Origin: Planctomycetota bacterium
GTDB lineage: Bacteria > Planctomycetota > UBA1135 > GCA-002686595
Reading direction: 5' to 3'
NCBI GenBank assembly: GCA_021413885.1
Contig: JAIOPM010000046.1
Location: forward strand, 47,345-111,344
DNA length: 64,000 bases
The position numbers and the translations under genes were made by a program. Within the stretch, counting starts at the first letter, position 1. Each line of letters starts with the position of its first letter. Shown piece after piece: positions 47,101 through 55,500 of this stretch. Below the pieces are notes generated by a model. It did no database searches, was not told the DNA's origin, and was given only the letters and a program-made list of their open reading frames with translations.

Positions 47101-47325
47101 TCGATCGCAATCCACCGCCGCCGCACGCCGACCGGTTCGCCCGATCTCGCGGACGTGTTGTGGCGTTCGGGCCGCGCGCGCCTCGCGGACGGCGACGCCG
47201 CGGCTGCGCTGACCGAACTCGAAGAGGCGGTCGCGATGGCGGAGCGCCTGCTCGCGTCGTCGAGCCCCGACCTCGTCGACTACCGCAAGACGTTGGACGA
47301 GTGCCGCAAGGCGTTGGGTCGCTGA
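44191..47325 (+). CDS. Membrane Ser/Thr protein kinase with TPR sensor domain, second of two
   Basis: 1044 aa. Residues 1-400 are nearly identical to those of the preceding kinase, with the same spacing (Lys110, HRD 201-203, DFG 224-226). The membrane helix is at about 404-426 (AVSLALLVGVIAFAWQA). The outside part differs: about 12 TPRs with a different consensus (MQRRLHPGDSDEV, ALNNLA, FEASAKGD). So the catalytic half is shared but the sensor has diverged. The gene is 118 nt from the first kinase. Likely function: signal transduction by phosphorylation of the sigma factor or another target, with different ligands for the two copies (inference). Confidence 0.95.
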   Translation: MSDSKHDRLRFLFDRALDYTGSKRTDFLERECRDDAELKARVEALLAATEDERFLTAPTGPAPKETAPIFEGPGTRIGPYKLLQMIGEGGFGAVFMAEQEKPVARRVALKIIKLGMDTRQVVARFEQERQALAVMDHPNIARVIDAGATDTGRPYFVMELVKGEPISEYCDKHNLPITERLALFEQVCNAVQHAHSKGIIHRDLKPSNILVGTQDGKPHAKIIDFGIAKATSAKLTDKTLFTEHRQIIGTLQYMSPEQAEGSLDIDTRTDVYALGVVLYELLTGSTPFDSDTLRDAMYSEIQRMIREVEPPNPSARLHQSSDTLANVAARRRVEPKRLGTLVRGELDWIVMKALEKDRSRRYETATGLGEDVRRYLAGEAVVAAPPSAAYRFRKFVRRNKATVVAGSAVSLALLVGVIAFAWQASIARSERDNAVKAQAAEAEQRKIADEQRAEAVKQQGLAEANAAAETKARKRAETTTSFVTDALRSSDPNYGGEQGITVAEAMQQAVKLLDDGAFIEEPDLDAGLRKMIADIFNRNGRIADALPLAEHALATFEASAKGDSKDVAAALNQVATIHQNLGHLDAAEPLFVRGLEMQRRLHPGDSDEVSMALNNLALVRAYLGRLEEAEPLFAESLAMKQRRVAGDNEEIAMGLNNLATILDDLGRRTEAVALYEQSLAMYERLFDDHPQVAMALYNLGQARISESRLEEADALLSRALEMYHRLFQGDHPDVARALNGVANIRKLRGRFAEAEPLLTEALEMKQRLFPGDHPQVALGLESLSRLYKTMGDLQRAETFEARALEMQERLYPNDHPDVARALDLLAGVRQDLDRPAEAEPLLVRALAMQRRLHAGDHADVARAMNRLASVLRDQDRNAEAELSSRAALEMLRRVYPGDHSVVAGAMAVLGRTLLAADRAAEAEALFRDAVEMDRRYYKGEHYDIAIGLTYLAGAQHALGKTDDERASFAESIAIHRRRTPTGSPDLADVLWRSGRARLADGDAAAALTELEEAVAMAERLLASSSPDLVDYRKTLDECRKALGR

Positions 47326-47359
47326 ACGCGCGCGGCTGGAGGATTCCTCGCGCAGTCGG

Positions 47360-47365
47360 TAGCCT
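47360..47365 (+). promoter_or_regulatory. Putative -10 element, leaderless start of the membrane protein gene
   Basis: TAGCCT in CGGTAGCCTTCGAG, 6 nt before ATG 47372, with no ribosome site. Confidence 0.4.
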
Positions 47366-47371
47366 TCGAGA

Positions 47372-48994
47372 ATGACGGCGAACGACGCTTCGACGGCGAT
47401 GCCGAGCGTCGGTGGATCCGCCAGCGATCGCAAGGTCGTCGCGTGGTGCGTCGCGCTCGCGGTCGGGTGCATCGCGCTCGCGTACGGACTCCAAGGGCGT
47501 CTCGACTTCAACGCGCAGGACGAAGGCTTCCTTTGGTACGGCGTGCAGCGCACGGCGGCGGGCGCGATGCCGTTGCTCGATTTTCGCGCCTACGATCCCG
47601 GGCGTTATCTGTGGTGCGCGGCGTGGTCGTTCGTGTTCGGCAAGGGACTGCTCGCGGTGCGTCTTGCGTCGCATTTGTTCGCGGGCGTCGGACTCGTCTG
47701 CGGATTGCTCGCGGCGAGCCGCGTGGTGAAGCAGCCGTGGCTGCTCGCGGCCGTCGGACTCCTGCTGACGACTTGGCTCTTCCCGCCGTGGAAGTTCTTC
47801 GAGCCCGCGATCGCGATGACCGCCGTGTGGATCGCAGTGAGGCTCGTCGAGCGACCGACGCTCGCGCGTCACTTCGCCGCCGGAGCGTTTGCCGGTTTCG
47901 CGGCGTTCGTCGGGCGCAATCACGGGCTCTACGCCGTCGTCGCGCAGTTCGCGTTGATCGCGTTCGTCGCGTTGCGCACCGAGCCGCGCGCGCTCGTCCG
48001 TCGCCTCGTCGCCTGGATCGTCGGCATCGCGCTCGGCTACTCGCCGATGCTCGTGATGGTCGCGACGGTGCCCGGTTACTGGCAGAGCCTGCTCGACTCG
48101 ATCCGTTTCTACGCCGAGCAGGAGTCGACCAACCTCGCGATCGACGCGCCGTGGCCGTGGACGCAGAAGTACGCGGACCTCGAGCTCTGGGACCGAGCGA
48201 CGACGTTCGGCGTCGGCGCGGGGTTCGTGTTGTTCTTCCTCTACGTGCCCGCAATGTTCGTCGCGCTGCGCGCGAAGGCGCTCGACTTCGAGCGGCGCTC
48301 CTTGTTGATCGGCGCGACGTTCGTCGGCGCGGTGTACACGCACCACGCGGCAGTACGCTCGGACGTCAGCCACTTGGCGCAGGCGATCCATCCGCTGTTG
48401 CTGTTGCTCCTCTGCGCGCCGGGTCTCTTCGCGCGCGGGAGAACGACGTGGAGCACGGCGCTCACGCTCGTCCTCTTGCTTGCGTTCTCCGCGATCTCGA
48501 TCGGGCCGTCGACGCCGCTCGGTCGACGCTTGAAGGAGCGCGCCGTCGGAGCCGACTACGTCCTCCACGACTTGGCCGGCGATCCACTGTTGCTGCGCCC
48601 GACGATGTCGCGCTACTTGACGCTGGTCCAGGCGCAGATCAGAGCCCACGTCGCCCCGAACGAATCGATCTTCATCGCGCCGAATCGTCCGGGCCTCTAC
48701 GCGCTGCTCGGCAAGGTCGCGCCGACGTGGGACACGTACATGGCGTGGCCGGCGAACGACGAGCAACAGGCGCGCACGATCCGCGAACTCGAACACGTCG
48801 ACTGGGCGTTGATCTTCGACATGCCGGTCGGCGGTTCGAACGACATGCGCTTCAAGAACTCGAATCCGTTGGTGTGGCGCTACCTTCTCGAGCACTTCAC
48901 CGACGCGCCGGGCGTCGCGCTCCCGCCGCAGCACGTCTTCCTGCATCGCAAGAGCGCGCAACCGCTCGGCCCCGCCTCGACCGACGAACGATGA
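47372..48994 (+). CDS. Polytopic membrane protein, GT-C glycosyltransferase-like
   Basis: 540 aa with about ten membrane helices and a soluble C-terminal third. After the first helix comes an acidic loop (DFNAQDEGFLWYGVQRT) with Asp/Glu residues where GT-C glycosyltransferases (PMT/ArnT type) carry their catalytic Asp; FDFRAYDPGRY follows. It would use a polyprenyl-phosphate sugar donor at the periplasmic side. Family call by overall layout, not by exact motif, so confidence is moderate. Overlaps the methyltransferase by 4 nt (ATGA), so the two are co-translated and probably act on the same glycan. Confidence 0.75.
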   Translation: MTANDASTAMPSVGGSASDRKVVAWCVALAVGCIALAYGLQGRLDFNAQDEGFLWYGVQRTAAGAMPLLDFRAYDPGRYLWCAAWSFVFGKGLLAVRLASHLFAGVGLVCGLLAASRVVKQPWLLAAVGLLLTTWLFPPWKFFEPAIAMTAVWIAVRLVERPTLARHFAAGAFAGFAAFVGRNHGLYAVVAQFALIAFVALRTEPRALVRRLVAWIVGIALGYSPMLVMVATVPGYWQSLLDSIRFYAEQESTNLAIDAPWPWTQKYADLELWDRATTFGVGAGFVLFFLYVPAMFVALRAKALDFERRSLLIGATFVGAVYTHHAAVRSDVSHLAQAIHPLLLLLLCAPGLFARGRTTWSTALTLVLLLAFSAISIGPSTPLGRRLKERAVGADYVLHDLAGDPLLLRPTMSRYLTLVQAQIRAHVAPNESIFIAPNRPGLYALLGKVAPTWDTYMAWPANDEQQARTIRELEHVDWALIFDMPVGGSNDMRFKNSNPLVWRYLLEHFTDAPGVALPPQHVFLHRKSAQPLGPASTDER

Positions 48995-49719
48995 AACCGA
49001 AATCGCTGCTGATGCGCGGCCTCTACGCGGCCCGCGACTTCCGTTCGCGCGCGCTCTTCGACGCGTTGCGTCGTCACGCGAGCGGGGACGTGCTCGATGT
49101 CGGCGGTTGGGATTTTTTCCTCACGGCGAAAGCGAAGGGCGTCGCCGCGACGAGCTGGACGAGCCTCGAAAACGATCCGACGCGCTTGCTCGACGTCGAC
49201 GACCCGCGCTTCCGCGTCGTGCACGGCGACGGTTGCGCGATGGACTTCGCCGACGGCTCGTTCGACACGGTCTTGAACGTCCAAGTGCTCGAGCACGTCT
49301 TCGAACCGATCCGCATGGTCGAGGAGATCGCGCGCGTGCTGCGACCCGGCGGCTCTGCGATCTTCCTGATCCCGCAGACTTCGACCACGCACCTCGCGCC
49401 GCACTACTACGGCAACTTCAGTCGCTGGTGGATCGAGAAGGTCTGCGCGCGCGCGTCGCTCGAGATCGTCGAGCACCGACCGCTCGGCGGGATCTGGTCG
49501 TCGGTCGCGTCGCACCTCTTCTATTTCTTCCTGCAGAGCGCGCGCGTCGGCGGCATGAGCGACTCACGCATCCGCCGCGGGCCGCTCTTCTACGTCCTCT
49601 ATCCGGTGATGGCGCTGTACGCGCTGGTCAACTTGCCGATCTGCCTCTTCCTGAGCCTCGGCGATCTCGCCGAGGAGCCGAACAACCACCTGCTGGTCGT
49701 CCGCAAACCGCGCGCGTAG
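48991..49719 (+). CDS. Class I SAM-dependent methyltransferase
   Basis: 242 aa. Motif I DVLDVGGWDFF, acidic loop SLENDPTRLLD, motif II/III region FRVVHGDGCAMDFADGSFDTVLNVQVLEHV and VLRPGGSAIFLIPQTSTTH: a UbiE/Methyltransf_11-type fold. The C-terminus has a hydrophobic segment (LFYVLYPVMALYALVNLPICLFLSLG), unusual for the family and suggesting membrane association. Substrate unknown; coupling to the GT-C-like protein by ATGA overlap suggests a glycan or lipid-linked sugar. Confidence 0.9.
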   Translation: MKPKSLLMRGLYAARDFRSRALFDALRRHASGDVLDVGGWDFFLTAKAKGVAATSWTSLENDPTRLLDVDDPRFRVVHGDGCAMDFADGSFDTVLNVQVLEHVFEPIRMVEEIARVLRPGGSAIFLIPQTSTTHLAPHYYGNFSRWWIEKVCARASLEIVEHRPLGGIWSSVASHLFYFFLQSARVGGMSDSRIRRGPLFYVLYPVMALYALVNLPICLFLSLGDLAEEPNNHLLVVRKPRA

Positions 49720-49775
49720 AACGTCGGCATTCCTTTCAAGATCGGCGCGAGCGCCGGTCGATCTCGCCCGGCGAG

Positions 49776-50879
49776 ATGGGAAGCAGGGTGCGCGTGATCT
49801 TGGGGATCGCCGCGACGGCGGCGGCGGCGACGATCGTGACGGCTTCGGTGCGCGTCGGACTCGCGGAAGCGGAGTTCGCGCGGTGCGAAGCGCGTTGGTC
49901 GCCGGACGCATTCGCGTTGCGCGACGATGCGTTCGCGCGCGAGCTCTCCGGCCTCGACGGCCAGCTCGAAGCCGCGCTCGACGGCACGGATCCGGCGGCG
50001 TTCGCGCCCGGGCGTTGGAGCGGCGCGCAGCGCGCGGAACTCGAACGATCGCTCGCGAGCGTCGAGCCGTTGATCGCGCGTCTCGTCGCAGTCGTCGAGT
50101 CGCCGCGCGTGCAGGATCGCTTGCGCGAGACTTCGATCCCGACGCGCGTGCCGAAGCTCGCGATCGGTCGCTCGTGGGCCAACGTGCTCGCCGCTCGCGC
50201 CGTGCTCGCGGAAGACGATCGCGAAGCCGCGGCGTGGATCGCGCGCGGGCTCGACCTCAACGATCTGCGCTGCGGAACGTCGACGATCGGCGTGATGTTG
50301 CACTGCGCGTTCGACGCGATCACGTTGGGCGCGTTGCGCGAACGCGCGGCGTCGCCGAGCTTCGATCCCGCGCCGTACCTCGACGTCGTCGAGCCGCGGC
50401 TCGTCCGCCGCGACGCGACGGTTCCGTGGCGCGAGCTCGGCCGCGCGGAAGCGACGTTGATCGTCTCCGGCGCCGCGGGCTTGACGCGCGGAACGTGCGG
50501 CGATCCGACCGAGTGGTGGGATCACGCCGACGGCCTCGAAACGTTGACCAGCGCGCTGCGCGGCTACGAAGCGATCGCGGAAGGCGCGATTCCGGAGCCG
50601 ACCGAGTTCCTGCCCGCGATGATCTTCGACGGGCTCGTCAAGACGCGCCACGACGCGGGCGAATGGGCGTTGCTCGCGCGCGTCGCGTTGCGCGTCGCCG
50701 CGTACGAACGCGAGCACGCGGAGTTGCCGCGGGTCCTCGGCGCGGTCGGCGACGACGTCGCGACGCGGGCTCTGCACTACGAGCTCGACGGCGAACGCGC
50801 GGTGCTCGAAGCGCCCGGCCGCCGACCGAAAGGCGTCGCCGCTCCGGCGATCGCGCGTTGGACGATTGCCGGACGTTGA
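49776..50879 (+). CDS. Membrane-anchored hypothetical protein, first of a tandem pair
   Basis: 367 aa from ATG 49776. One N-terminal hydrophobic helix (VILGIAATAAAATIVTASV) then a soluble mostly helical domain: RCEARWSPDAF, VEPLIARLVAVVESPRVQ, WANVLAARAVLAEDDREAAAWIARGLDLNDLRCGTSTIGV, VPWRELGRAEA, ending in a strand-rich tail (ALHYELDGERAVLEAPG). About 35-40 percent identical by eye to the next gene, so a duplicated pair. I do not recognise a family; layout (anchor plus helices) resembles predicted periplasmic proteins of unknown role in planctomycetes. Confidence 0.75.
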   Translation: MGSRVRVILGIAATAAAATIVTASVRVGLAEAEFARCEARWSPDAFALRDDAFARELSGLDGQLEAALDGTDPAAFAPGRWSGAQRAELERSLASVEPLIARLVAVVESPRVQDRLRETSIPTRVPKLAIGRSWANVLAARAVLAEDDREAAAWIARGLDLNDLRCGTSTIGVMLHCAFDAITLGALRERAASPSFDPAPYLDVVEPRLVRRDATVPWRELGRAEATLIVSGAAGLTRGTCGDPTEWWDHADGLETLTSALRGYEAIAEGAIPEPTEFLPAMIFDGLVKTRHDAGEWALLARVALRVAAYEREHAELPRVLGAVGDDVATRALHYELDGERAVLEAPGRRPKGVAAPAIARWTIAGR

Positions 50880-50882
50880 ACG

Positions 50883-51968
50883 ATGAAGAAACGCATTCGC
50901 ATCGGACTTGCCGTGGTCGCGACGACGTTGATCGGCGCGGTGGTGACCGCCGCGGTGCGCGAGAAGCGCGCGGAGGCGGAATTCGAGCGGTGCAAGGAGC
51001 GGTGGCCCGCTCCCGTGAATCAGCCGGTCGAAGATGCGGTGTCGATCGAGCTCGCGACGCTCGACCGCGACCTGAAGGACGCGATGCCCGAACCCGACGT
51101 GGGCATCTTCTCGCCCTATCGTTGGGTGCTGGAGTATCACGAACAACTCGAGTTCGATCTGGCGCGTGTCGAGCCGCTCGTCGAACGCATGACGGCGCTC
51201 CTCGAATCGCCTGAAGTGCGGCGACGCATCGAGTGCGGTGAAGCGGTCTCGCTGGTGCCGAGTCTGCGGACGTCGATGTGGTGGGCCAACTTGCTCGGCG
51301 CGAAAGCCATCTTGGCGCCCGACGACGCGGACGCCGCTCGTTGGATCGCGCGCGGCTTCGATCTGCACACGCTGCGTTGCGGAACGTCGGCGATCGGCAT
51401 GAGCATTCATGTCGCGATGGACGGCATCACGTTCTCCGCGATGCGTGTGCGAGCACGAAGCGCCGGCTTCGATCCAACGCCTTTCCTCGCGCTCGTCGAT
51501 CCACTTCTCGCGCGACGCGTCGGCGAAGTGCCCTGGCGCGAGCTCGCGAACGACGAGGTCGCATGCATCGCGGCGGACCCGTCCTATTGGGTCCGGGAGG
51601 CCAGCGTCAATCCGCTCGAGCAATGGGGTCGCGCGAAGGAACTGAATGCGGTCACGAAGATGGTGCACGAGTACGAAACGCTCGCCGAGGGCCGCCGCCC
51701 GGTGTCCGCGCCTGGCGGTCCCCAAATGACGTTCGACATCCTCGAGACCTGCAACCGACGGATCGATGTCTCCGTGAGGCTCGCGCGTCTCGCTCTGCGC
51801 ATTGCGGATTTCGAACGGGAGCTCGGTCGACTGCCGGCGACGCTCGACGAGTTGGACTCGGATCTCGACGCTTCGGGTCTGCGCTACACGCTCGCCGGAG
51901 ACGGCGCGGTGCTCGAAGTGCCGGACGGGCGAGCTCAGAACGAGCACTGGACGATCGCCGGCCCTTGA
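50883..51968 (+). CDS. Membrane-anchored hypothetical protein, second of a tandem pair
   Basis: 361 aa. Same layout as its neighbour: N-terminal helix (IGLAVVATTLIGAVVTAAV), RCKERWPAP-like segment, WANLLGAKAILAPDDADAARWIARGFDLHTLRCGTSAIGM, VPWRELANDEV, and a similar tail (LRYTLAGDGAVLEVPDG). Starts 3 nt after the previous stop, so co-transcribed. Conserved WIARG.DL..LRCGTS and PWREL motifs mark the pair. Function unknown. Confidence 0.75.
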   Translation: MKKRIRIGLAVVATTLIGAVVTAAVREKRAEAEFERCKERWPAPVNQPVEDAVSIELATLDRDLKDAMPEPDVGIFSPYRWVLEYHEQLEFDLARVEPLVERMTALLESPEVRRRIECGEAVSLVPSLRTSMWWANLLGAKAILAPDDADAARWIARGFDLHTLRCGTSAIGMSIHVAMDGITFSAMRVRARSAGFDPTPFLALVDPLLARRVGEVPWRELANDEVACIAADPSYWVREASVNPLEQWGRAKELNAVTKMVHEYETLAEGRRPVSAPGGPQMTFDILETCNRRIDVSVRLARLALRIADFERELGRLPATLDELDSDLDASGLRYTLAGDGAVLEVPDGRAQNEHWTIAGP

Positions 51969-52002
51969 ACGCATGCTCGTCGACGCGAGAGCGTCGAGCG
52001 AG

Positions 52003-52503
52003 ATGCGCATCCACTTCAAGAAAGGCCGCGACGGACGCGACGTGCTCGCGTGCCAACGAGCCGACGGCTCGCGCACTTGGGCGCACCTCCAACCCGCGAT
52101 CGTGACGCACGACTTCGTGCACTTCGCGGTCGAGACGACGCTCGGCCTCTGCGGCGGCTTCTGGGGTTTGATCGCGAGCGGTTGGTCGCCGGCGGCGTTC
52201 GAACAACCGGGCACGCCTGCGCAATTGTCCGAAGAAGCGTCGTGGACCGAATTCGCGGTCGGCTGCGTGTGGCGCGAGAGCTGGGGCCAACCGCCGCTCG
52301 AGGTCGACGAACTCGCCGCGGAGCTCGCGGTGCACGCCGCGAACCACGGCTGGAAGTCGCCGCGCGCGATCGGCGCCGACGAACTCGCGCGGATTCGCAC
52401 ACGCGTCGCCGAGCTGCACGGACGCTGGCTCGCCGTCGAACCCGGCGGAACCCTGGAGCTCGAATTCGACGAACGCGAGCCCGCGAACTCCCGCGTCGAC
52501 TGA
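52003..52503 (+). CDS. Small conserved hypothetical protein
   Basis: 166 aa from ATG 52003 (RIHFKKGRDGRDVLACQR); an ATG 10 codons upstream is possible but the family-like start is here. A pattern of R-DGSRTWAHLQ, HDFVHFAVETTLGL and FWGLIASGW is reminiscent of conserved bacterial hypotheticals whose function is unknown. Soluble, no signal. The next gene starts 46 nt after its stop. Confidence 0.68.
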   Translation: MRIHFKKGRDGRDVLACQRADGSRTWAHLQPAIVTHDFVHFAVETTLGLCGGFWGLIASGWSPAAFEQPGTPAQLSEEASWTEFAVGCVWRESWGQPPLEVDELAAELAVHAANHGWKSPRAIGADELARIRTRVAELHGRWLAVEPGGTLELEFDEREPANSRVD

Positions 52504-52515
52504 CGCGCGCGCCGC

Positions 52516-52521
52516 TATCCT
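52516..52521 (+). promoter_or_regulatory. Putative -10 element of the 1224-residue gene
   Basis: TATCCT in CGCTATCCTGTCG, 28 nt before ATG 52550. No -35 or ribosome site seen. Confidence 0.4.
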
Positions 52522-52549
52522 GTCGCGCGGTTCCGCCCCGCTCGCGCCC

Positions 52550-55500
52550 ATGAGATTCACTTGGCTCGTTTCGCTCGTCCTCGTCGCGTTCGCGCGGCTC
52601 GAAGGCACGTCCGGTTTCGTCACCGCTCTGCACAACGCGGAAGTCGCGCTCGAGCAGAAGGATCTCGAGAACGCGCGACGTTGGCTCGAGCGCGCGCTCG
52701 AACGCGATCCGAAATCCGTGCAAGCGTGGGATCTGCGCGCGCGCCTCGCGGAGTCGGGCAACGATCGCGACGAGCAGATCTGGTCGCTGCACCGCGAGCT
52801 GCGTTTGTTGGTCGCGCAGAAGGCGCCGAGACAAGAGCAAGACGCGTTGCGCGCGCGACTCGTCGCGCTCGATCCGCTCGCGACCGACGTGCTCGACCTC
52901 TCGAAGGTCTTCATCGCGAAGTTGCAGCCGATCGCGGCGCAGTACGAGAAGGACAAGCGCCCGCACTCGGCGATCCGCGTGCACAAGGCGATTCTCGCGC
53001 TCGGTCCCGAGCTCGAAGCGAGCCGCATCGCGATCGAACGTCTCGCCGCCGCGCCGGATCCGAGCCTCGCCGAGGACGCGAAGCCGAAGGACCTGCTCGC
53101 CGACGTCTCGAAGGAGTGGATCCGCGAGCACGACGAGAAGCACGGAACGTGGGACACGCGTTCGGAGCTCGTCCGCACCAACTACACGACGAAGACCGAC
53201 GCCGGGTACGAGTGCATGGTGCGCGCCGGCGAAGCGATGGAGCAGATGAACGCGTTCTATCGCGTGTTCTTCCAGTTCGGCACCGAGAAGGACAAGAAGA
53301 ACCCGTCGCGCATCGACCTCGTGATCTTCAAGAATCGCGACGAGTACCTGAAGCTCGGCTCCGGTCCGCCGGTCGATTGGAGCGGCGGTCAGTTCACCGG
53401 CGACGCGGTCGAGACGTACGTCGGCGCCGGCGGCTTCCAAGAAGTCGTCGGCACGCTCTTCCACGAAGCGGCGCACCAATTCGTCTCGCTCGCGACCAAC
53501 TCCGCCGGTTGGTTGAACGAAGGGCTCGCGTCGTTCTTCGAAGGTTGCCGCATCCTGCAGAACGGCACCGTGTTGATGAACGAGCCGGCCGACCATCGCT
53601 TGTTCCCGTTGGTCGATCGCATGAAGAACGGCTGGATGTCGAGCGCCGCCGACGGCATCGATCCGAAGAAGCCCGACTCCGAGCCGAAGACCGCGCCGAG
53701 TTTTCGCATCGTGCTCGAGAACGAGTACGACTGGGGGCCGCCGTGGTACGCGCCTACGTGGGGCGTCGTGTACTTCCTCTACAACTATCAGGATCCCGTC
53801 GACGGTCGCTACGTCTACCGCGCCGCGTTCCGCGAGTTCATCGACGCGTCCGGCGGCAAGACCGGCAAATCCGCGATCGTCACATTCGAGGAGGTCGTGC
53901 TCGCGAAGCCCAAGCCGCCGATCAAGGGCGTGAAACGTCCCGACGGCTCGAAGGACGTGTCGTTGCCGAAGACCGTCGACGAGCTCAACGAGGTCTGGAA
54001 GAAGTGGTTGGTCGATCTGTCCGAGGAGCGCTCGGGCAAGCTCGAGTTGAAGCGTCCGTACCTCGACTGGGCGCGCGCCGCGATCCAGGACAAGGATCCC
54101 GTGATCGCCGAGGAGCACTTCGAGAAAGGCGTGGTTGCGACGCCGAACGACGTCGCGTTGCTCTCCGAGTTCGCGGCGTTCCTCGCCGAGCGCAAGAACA
54201 CCGACCGTGCGACCAAGTTGATGCTGCGCGCGCTGCAGGTGCTCGAAGCCGCGCCGAAGCCCGACGCGAAGGCGATCGCGGACGCGGAGCGTTTGCTCGA
54301 CAAGTGGGATCCGAAACGTTCGAGCCTCGAACACGTCCACGTCGAGCTCGCCGCCGCAGCGAAGAACATCGTCGCGCGCTACGAAGCCGAACAGTTGCCG
54401 ATGATGGTGATGGACGTCGCGTGGCGGCTCGGGACGCAACACGACATCCCCGAACTCTTCGACGCGTACCGTCGCGCGTTGGAGCACGCGCCGCGCACCT
54501 TGCAGCTCTGGGAGCTCGCGTACAACGAACAGAGCCTCGCCGGTTGGAGCGCGGTCACCGACGCCGGCTTCCGCGCGGACGGGCCCGAGCTCGTCGGCAA
54601 GATGGGCACGTACGCGCCCGACAAGTTCGACTTCCAGATCCTGACGCTCGACCGCGTCACCGGCGGCGACTTCTCGATGGAAGCCGAAGTGAAGGCCGAG
54701 CGCGGCAAGGTCAACTTCTGCGGGCTCGTCTTCGGTCGCAAGGGCACGTCGAACTTCCACGCGTTGATCCTGTTCCCCGGCCACGAGACGACGAAGGAAG
54801 GGACCGCGGGCACGGGCTTCGTCGACCTCGCGACGTCGTACGGCGCCGGCACGTTCAAGACGTGGCGTCACACGCCGGTCACGACGTCCGTCGCGAAAGG
54901 CGAGACGGCGACCGCGCGTTGGTTCAAACTGCGGATCGACGTCGCGGGCTCGCGTGTCGACACGTGGTTCGACGGCGAGTTCCTGTCGACGCAGGAGTTC
55001 CCTTCGCTCGACGTGTTGCGCGGCAACTTCGGATTGATCGTCGGGCCGGGCGAGACGCGCTATCGCAACGTGCGTTTCCTCGCGCGCGATCCGCGCGATC
55101 CGGCGTCGGCGATCGAACGCGACGTGCGCATGGCCGAGCTCGAGAAGTCGGGCAAGGCGATCAACGGCAGTTACCTCAACAAGGTGCCGCCGTTCCCGAA
55201 GATCAAGAAGTGGGCTGGAGCAGAGCGCAAGACGTGGGAGGACGCGGGGCCGGTGCCGCAGCTCTTCGTCCTTTGGTCCGTCGACCAGAACGAGATCGTG
55301 CCGATCGACGCGTGGCTGCGCGATCTCGCCGCGCGCACGAAGGACGTCGGACTCCAGATCGTGTCGGTCACGTCGCCGGACGACGAGCCCAAGCTCGACG
55401 CCTACCTGAAGGCGCATCCTTTCCCCGGCGCCGTCGGCGTCGACTTCCGCGCGCCCGGCGCGTTCGGCGTCGGCGAGACCAACGATCTCTACTTCACGAC

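Noticed and set aside
31920..47325. Defence island (CHAT protease, kinases, DUF6883 pair)
   Set aside because: No nuclease, methylase, reverse transcriptase, integrase or phage gene accompanies them; CHAT and kinase proteins here carry export or membrane signals that suit envelope signalling.
40998..47553. Two minus-strand frames of 1003 and 1261 codons over the kinases
   Set aside because: Both are shadows of the kinase-TPR genes; repeats in them simply mirror the TPR units.
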